Below, piece after piece: positions 5,801 through 7,488 of a stretch of DNA of 7,488 nucleotides. The position numbers and the translations under genes are program-made. The stretch covers positions 1 to 7,488 of the forward strand of contig CAUBWQ010000037.1 of NCBI GenBank assembly GCA_958439775.1, in the 5' to 3' direction. Source of the stretch: an uncultured Collinsella sp. (GTDB lineage Bacteria; Actinomycetota; Coriobacteriia; Coriobacteriales; Coriobacteriaceae). The notes under the pieces were generated by a model. The model worked only from the letters and a program-made list of their open reading frames with translations. It did not search any database and was not told the DNA's origin. The stretch's first letter is position 1. Each line of letters starts with the position of its first letter.

Positions 5801-6361
5801 ATGTCTAACAGCGTTCAGCGTATGGCCAAAGCGGGCGAAAATATCAGGAAGCTTGGCTTTTGCATGGCAGCCGTTTTTGCAGGGATGCTCGTCGCTTTTG
5901 CCGCGTTGGTTGTTTACGTGATCTGGTATGCGGTTGCAAACGTTGCTTCTGTCGATTCTTTCGGCGTCGTGACGCTTCTCGATGGCGGGTGCATCGTTAT
6001 CCCAAGCGGGCTGTGCCTGGCACTCGTCGTGGGTATTTCGCTTGTCGTTCTGTGTGGGATCAGCCGTAACATCTCGCGAGGCGTCTCGCCCTTTACCAAG
6101 ACGCATGTGCGGCTTATCCGTGTTCTTGCGCTTGCCTTTGCTGTTAACGCCGCGGTTTCGCTTATTGGTGCCTACGGATCGGTCAATCTTACCATTGGTG
6201 GGCTGGAGCTTTACGTCGTGCCTCATTCCTTCGTTATTGAGATTTGCCAAGGCGTTGCCTTTGATGCGGGGTCGCTTATCGGCGCGGCTGTCTGTCTGTG
6301 TATCTCGGTGATCTGGAGTTATGCCTCGCTGCTCCAAGAGCAGTCTGACGAGCTTGTGTAG
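5801..6361 (+). CDS. DUF2975 family four-helix membrane protein
   Basis: A 186-residue integral membrane protein. Hydrophobic segments lie at about residues 18-46, 64-87, 104-124 and 156-178. Between the second and third is the polar loop RNISRGVSPFTKTHVRLIR (89-107), whose GxxPFT...LR pattern is the clearest mark of DUF2975. The family has no proven function. Its members are regularly encoded directly before a small Cro/C1-type regulator, as here, and may act as its membrane partner or antagonist. The ATG at 5801 is chosen over an in-frame ATG at 5702: a GAGGG site lies 7 bases upstream, and the earlier start would translate through the palindrome and add a 33-residue, Cys-rich tail without family character. 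The stop overlaps the ribosome binding site of the next gene. Confidence 0.82.
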   Translation: MSNSVQRMAKAGENIRKLGFCMAAVFAGMLVAFAALVVYVIWYAVANVASVDSFGVVTLLDGGCIVIPSGLCLALVVGISLVVLCGISRNISRGVSPFTKTHVRLIRVLALAFAVNAAVSLIGAYGSVNLTIGGLELYVVPHSFVIEICQGVAFDAGSLIGAAVCLCISVIWSYASLLQEQSDELV

Positions 6362-6369
6362 GAGGAAGC

Positions 6370-6699
6370 ATGAGCTATCTCATCATCGAGCTTGAGACGC
6401 AGCTGCTTAAGACCGGAAAGACCAGTGCTGATCTGATTCGTGCCACGGGGCATACTCCGGCTAATATTTCTAAGCTAAGAAACGGAAAGATAAAAGCTAT
6501 TCGCCTAAAGACGCTTCTTGATATCTGTGATGAGCTTGATTGTCAACCGGGAGATATTATTCAGCGCGTGAGCGAGAAAGAGCTTGAGGAGCTTATTGTC
6601 GAGCGCGCAAAAAATGTCGTGAGACAGATGCGGGATGGCGGAGGCAACGAGGCGTCGCTTCCGACATCAGTCTTTGCTGTCGATTTGAGCGACGAGTAG
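6370..6699 (+). CDS. Cro/C1-type HTH regulator, YozG-like
   Basis: A 109-residue DNA-binding protein. Residues about 10-65 form a Cro/C1 helix-turn-helix: scaffold helix LLKTGKTSADLIRATG, recognition helix around TPANISKLRNGK (29-40), then AIRLKTLLDICDELDCQPGDII (43-64), the ending typical of the YozG-like group. The C-terminal 40 residues are a charged helix (EKELEELIVERAKNVVRQM) and a loose tail, possibly for dimer formation or contact with the DUF2975 partner. The gene starts 8 bases after the upstream stop, and its AGGAGG site overlaps that stop, so translation is probably coupled. It is likely an autoregulator acting at 5747-5780. Base composition is visibly richer in A and T than in the response regulator operon. 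A rho-independent terminator follows. Confidence 0.88.
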   Translation: MSYLIIELETQLLKTGKTSADLIRATGHTPANISKLRNGKIKAIRLKTLLDICDELDCQPGDIIQRVSEKELEELIVERAKNVVRQMRDGGGNEASLPTSVFAVDLSDE

Positions 6700-6733
6700 C
6701 ATAAGACGAACAGCTAAAACGAAGTATCAGCGT

Positions 6734-6770
6734 GAAGGGACCCGTGTCTAACACGGGTCCCTTCTTTTAG
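6734..6770 (+). terminator. Rho-independent terminator of the DUF2975-HTH operon
   Basis: A perfect 14-bp stem (6734-6747 with 6751-6764, arm GAAGGGACCCGTGT) has a 3-base loop CTA and is followed by TTTTAG. It begins 34 bases after the regulator stop. There is no T-tract on the opposite strand. Confidence 0.92.
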
Positions 6771-6776
6771 ATTATC

Positions 6777-6805
6777 TTGACAAATATGAGTTATCGAAAA
6801 ACAAT
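6777..6805 (+). promoter_or_regulatory. Sigma-70-type promoter for the ABC transporter gene
   Basis: A perfect TTGACA (6777-6782) is separated by 17 bases from AACAAT (6800-6805, 4 of 6 matches). The transcript would start near 6812, about 32 bases before the ATG, right after the preceding terminator. The region is strongly AT-rich. Confidence 0.6.
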
Positions 6806-6843
6806 AACAACCATGGAAAACGATAAAGGAAAGAAGGAACGAT

Positions 6844-7488
6844 ATGAGCGGTTTTTCTATCAAGCAGAACGGGGGTCCAATGAACGCATCAGCAATAAAG
6901 CTATCAAAAGTTTCAAAACGCTACGGGAAACGGCGCGTTTTGCATGACGTTTCCTTCGAGGTGCATCAGTCTGAGCTCTGTGCCCTTGTTGGTGCAAACG
7001 GGGCGGGTAAAAGCACGCTTATTAAAATCGTCTTGGGCCTCTGCGAGCCATCTTCGGGGAGCGTGGAGCTCTTTGGAGGCAAATCAAAAAGAGAGCTTGG
7101 CCTGATGCGGACGCGTGTCGGCTATGTGCCAGATTCCAGCGGAGCATACCAATCCCTCAGTGCGGTTGAGAATCTCCAAATCCGATGTTTGGAATGGGGG
7201 CTTGATGCGAATCGTGAGATTCCTCGCGTTTTGAGCCTAGTCGGGCTGGACGTCGTAGAGAAAAAGAGCGTGAGCAGTTTTTCTCTGGGAATGAAACGGC
7301 GGCTGGATATAGCTACAGCTTTGTTGGGTGACACTGATCTGCTTATTTTTGATGAGCCAGCAAACGGGTTGGACCCGCTGGGCATCGAGAGTATATGGGC
7401 CCTTATCGGTCGATTGAATCGAGAACAGGGTAAGACCATGCTCATCTCTAGCCATGATTTGGATGAGTTGGCATCAGTTGCAACAAGT
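6844..7488 (+). CDS. ABC transporter ATP-binding protein (partial, runs off right edge)
   Basis: A 215-codon open frame without a stop before the window edge. All cytoplasmic ATPase motifs are present: Walker A GANGAGKST (residues 50-58), signature FSLGMKRR (146-153), Walker B DLLIFDEP (165-172, Asp170/Glu171), D-loop NGLDP (174-178) and H-loop ISSHD (His204). The SLGMK signature is typical of the CcmA/BcrA/lantibiotic-immunity class of ATPases, which power drug or peptide export with a separately encoded permease, expected just past the right edge. At the Q-loop position the sequence reads VGYVPDSSGAY, with Asp97 where Gln or Glu is usual. The ATG at 6844 is preceded by AAGGAA at 4 bases. 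An in-frame ATG at 6880 after GGGGG is possible, and the family alignment begins only after it (AIKLSKVSKRYG). It has its own promoter. Confidence 0.93.
   Translation, partial: MSGFSIKQNGGPMNASAIKLSKVSKRYGKRRVLHDVSFEVHQSELCALVGANGAGKSTLIKIVLGLCEPSSGSVELFGGKSKRELGLMRTRVGYVPDSSGAYQSLSAVENLQIRCLEWGLDANREIPRVLSLVGLDVVEKKSVSSFSLGMKRRLDIATALLGDTDLLIFDEPANGLDPLGIESIWALIGRLNREQGKTMLISSHDLDELASVATS

Noticed and set aside
5711..6337. A 208-codon minus-strand frame opposite the DUF2975 gene.
   Set aside because: The translation is highly charged and rich in Asp, Arg and Asn, the mirror of a hydrophobic membrane protein, so it is a shadow.
7122..7445. Minus-strand frames at the right edge.
   Set aside because: The plus strand here encodes an ABC ATPase with all motifs in frame; it simply has no stop before the window ends.

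Overview
The window looks like a piece of chromosome from a GC-rich Gram-positive gut actinobacterium of the Coriobacteriia, most likely Collinsella or a close relative. I infer this from the codon use, the strong AGGAGG-type ribosome binding sites, the SEC-C-tagged methionine aminopeptidase and the style of the intergenic inverted repeats. I could not check it by a database search. There are no rRNA or tRNA genes, CRISPR arrays, transposases or phage genes, and no gene-free stretch exceeds 300 bases.

Layout, left part (minus strand): the N-terminal end of a D-2-hydroxyacid dehydrogenase runs off the left edge (1-222). Next comes an inverted repeat (242-276) and a strong rho-independent terminator (302-346, read on the minus strand). 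The terminator closes a two-gene minus-strand unit: a COG0731-type radical SAM protein (1299-2075) followed by a type I methionine aminopeptidase (356-1243).

Middle (plus strand): an alpha/beta hydrolase (2301-3098) is divergent from the radical SAM gene. A two-gene signalling operon follows. A 626-residue response regulator has the order N-terminal Cys-rich segment, degenerate GGDEF (GCDKF), REC, HD-GYP (3310-5190). A stand-alone Hpt phosphotransfer protein (5214-5570) lies 23 bases downstream. No histidine kinase is present, so the pair most likely forms the end of a phosphorelay: a hybrid kinase elsewhere, then Hpt, then REC, then c-di-GMP hydrolysis by the HD-GYP domain. The GGDEF domain has lost its signature but keeps a correctly spaced RxxD I-site, so it may sense nucleotide rather than make it. 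An 18-bp perfect inverted repeat with a third half-site (5595-5687) follows the operon.

Right part (plus strand, visibly more AT-rich): a DUF2975-type four-helix membrane protein (5801-6361) and a YozG-like Cro/C1 regulator (6370-6699) form a tight pair. A 13-bp imperfect palindrome immediately upstream is a good operator candidate. A rho-independent terminator (6734-6770) ends this unit. A new promoter with a perfect TTGACA box then drives an ABC transporter ATPase that runs off the right edge (6844-7488).

The most noteworthy parts are the degenerate-GGDEF/REC/HD-GYP plus Hpt pair, the two structured intergenic repeats, and the operator-like palindrome before the DUF2975/HTH pair. None is clear evidence of a wholly new system.
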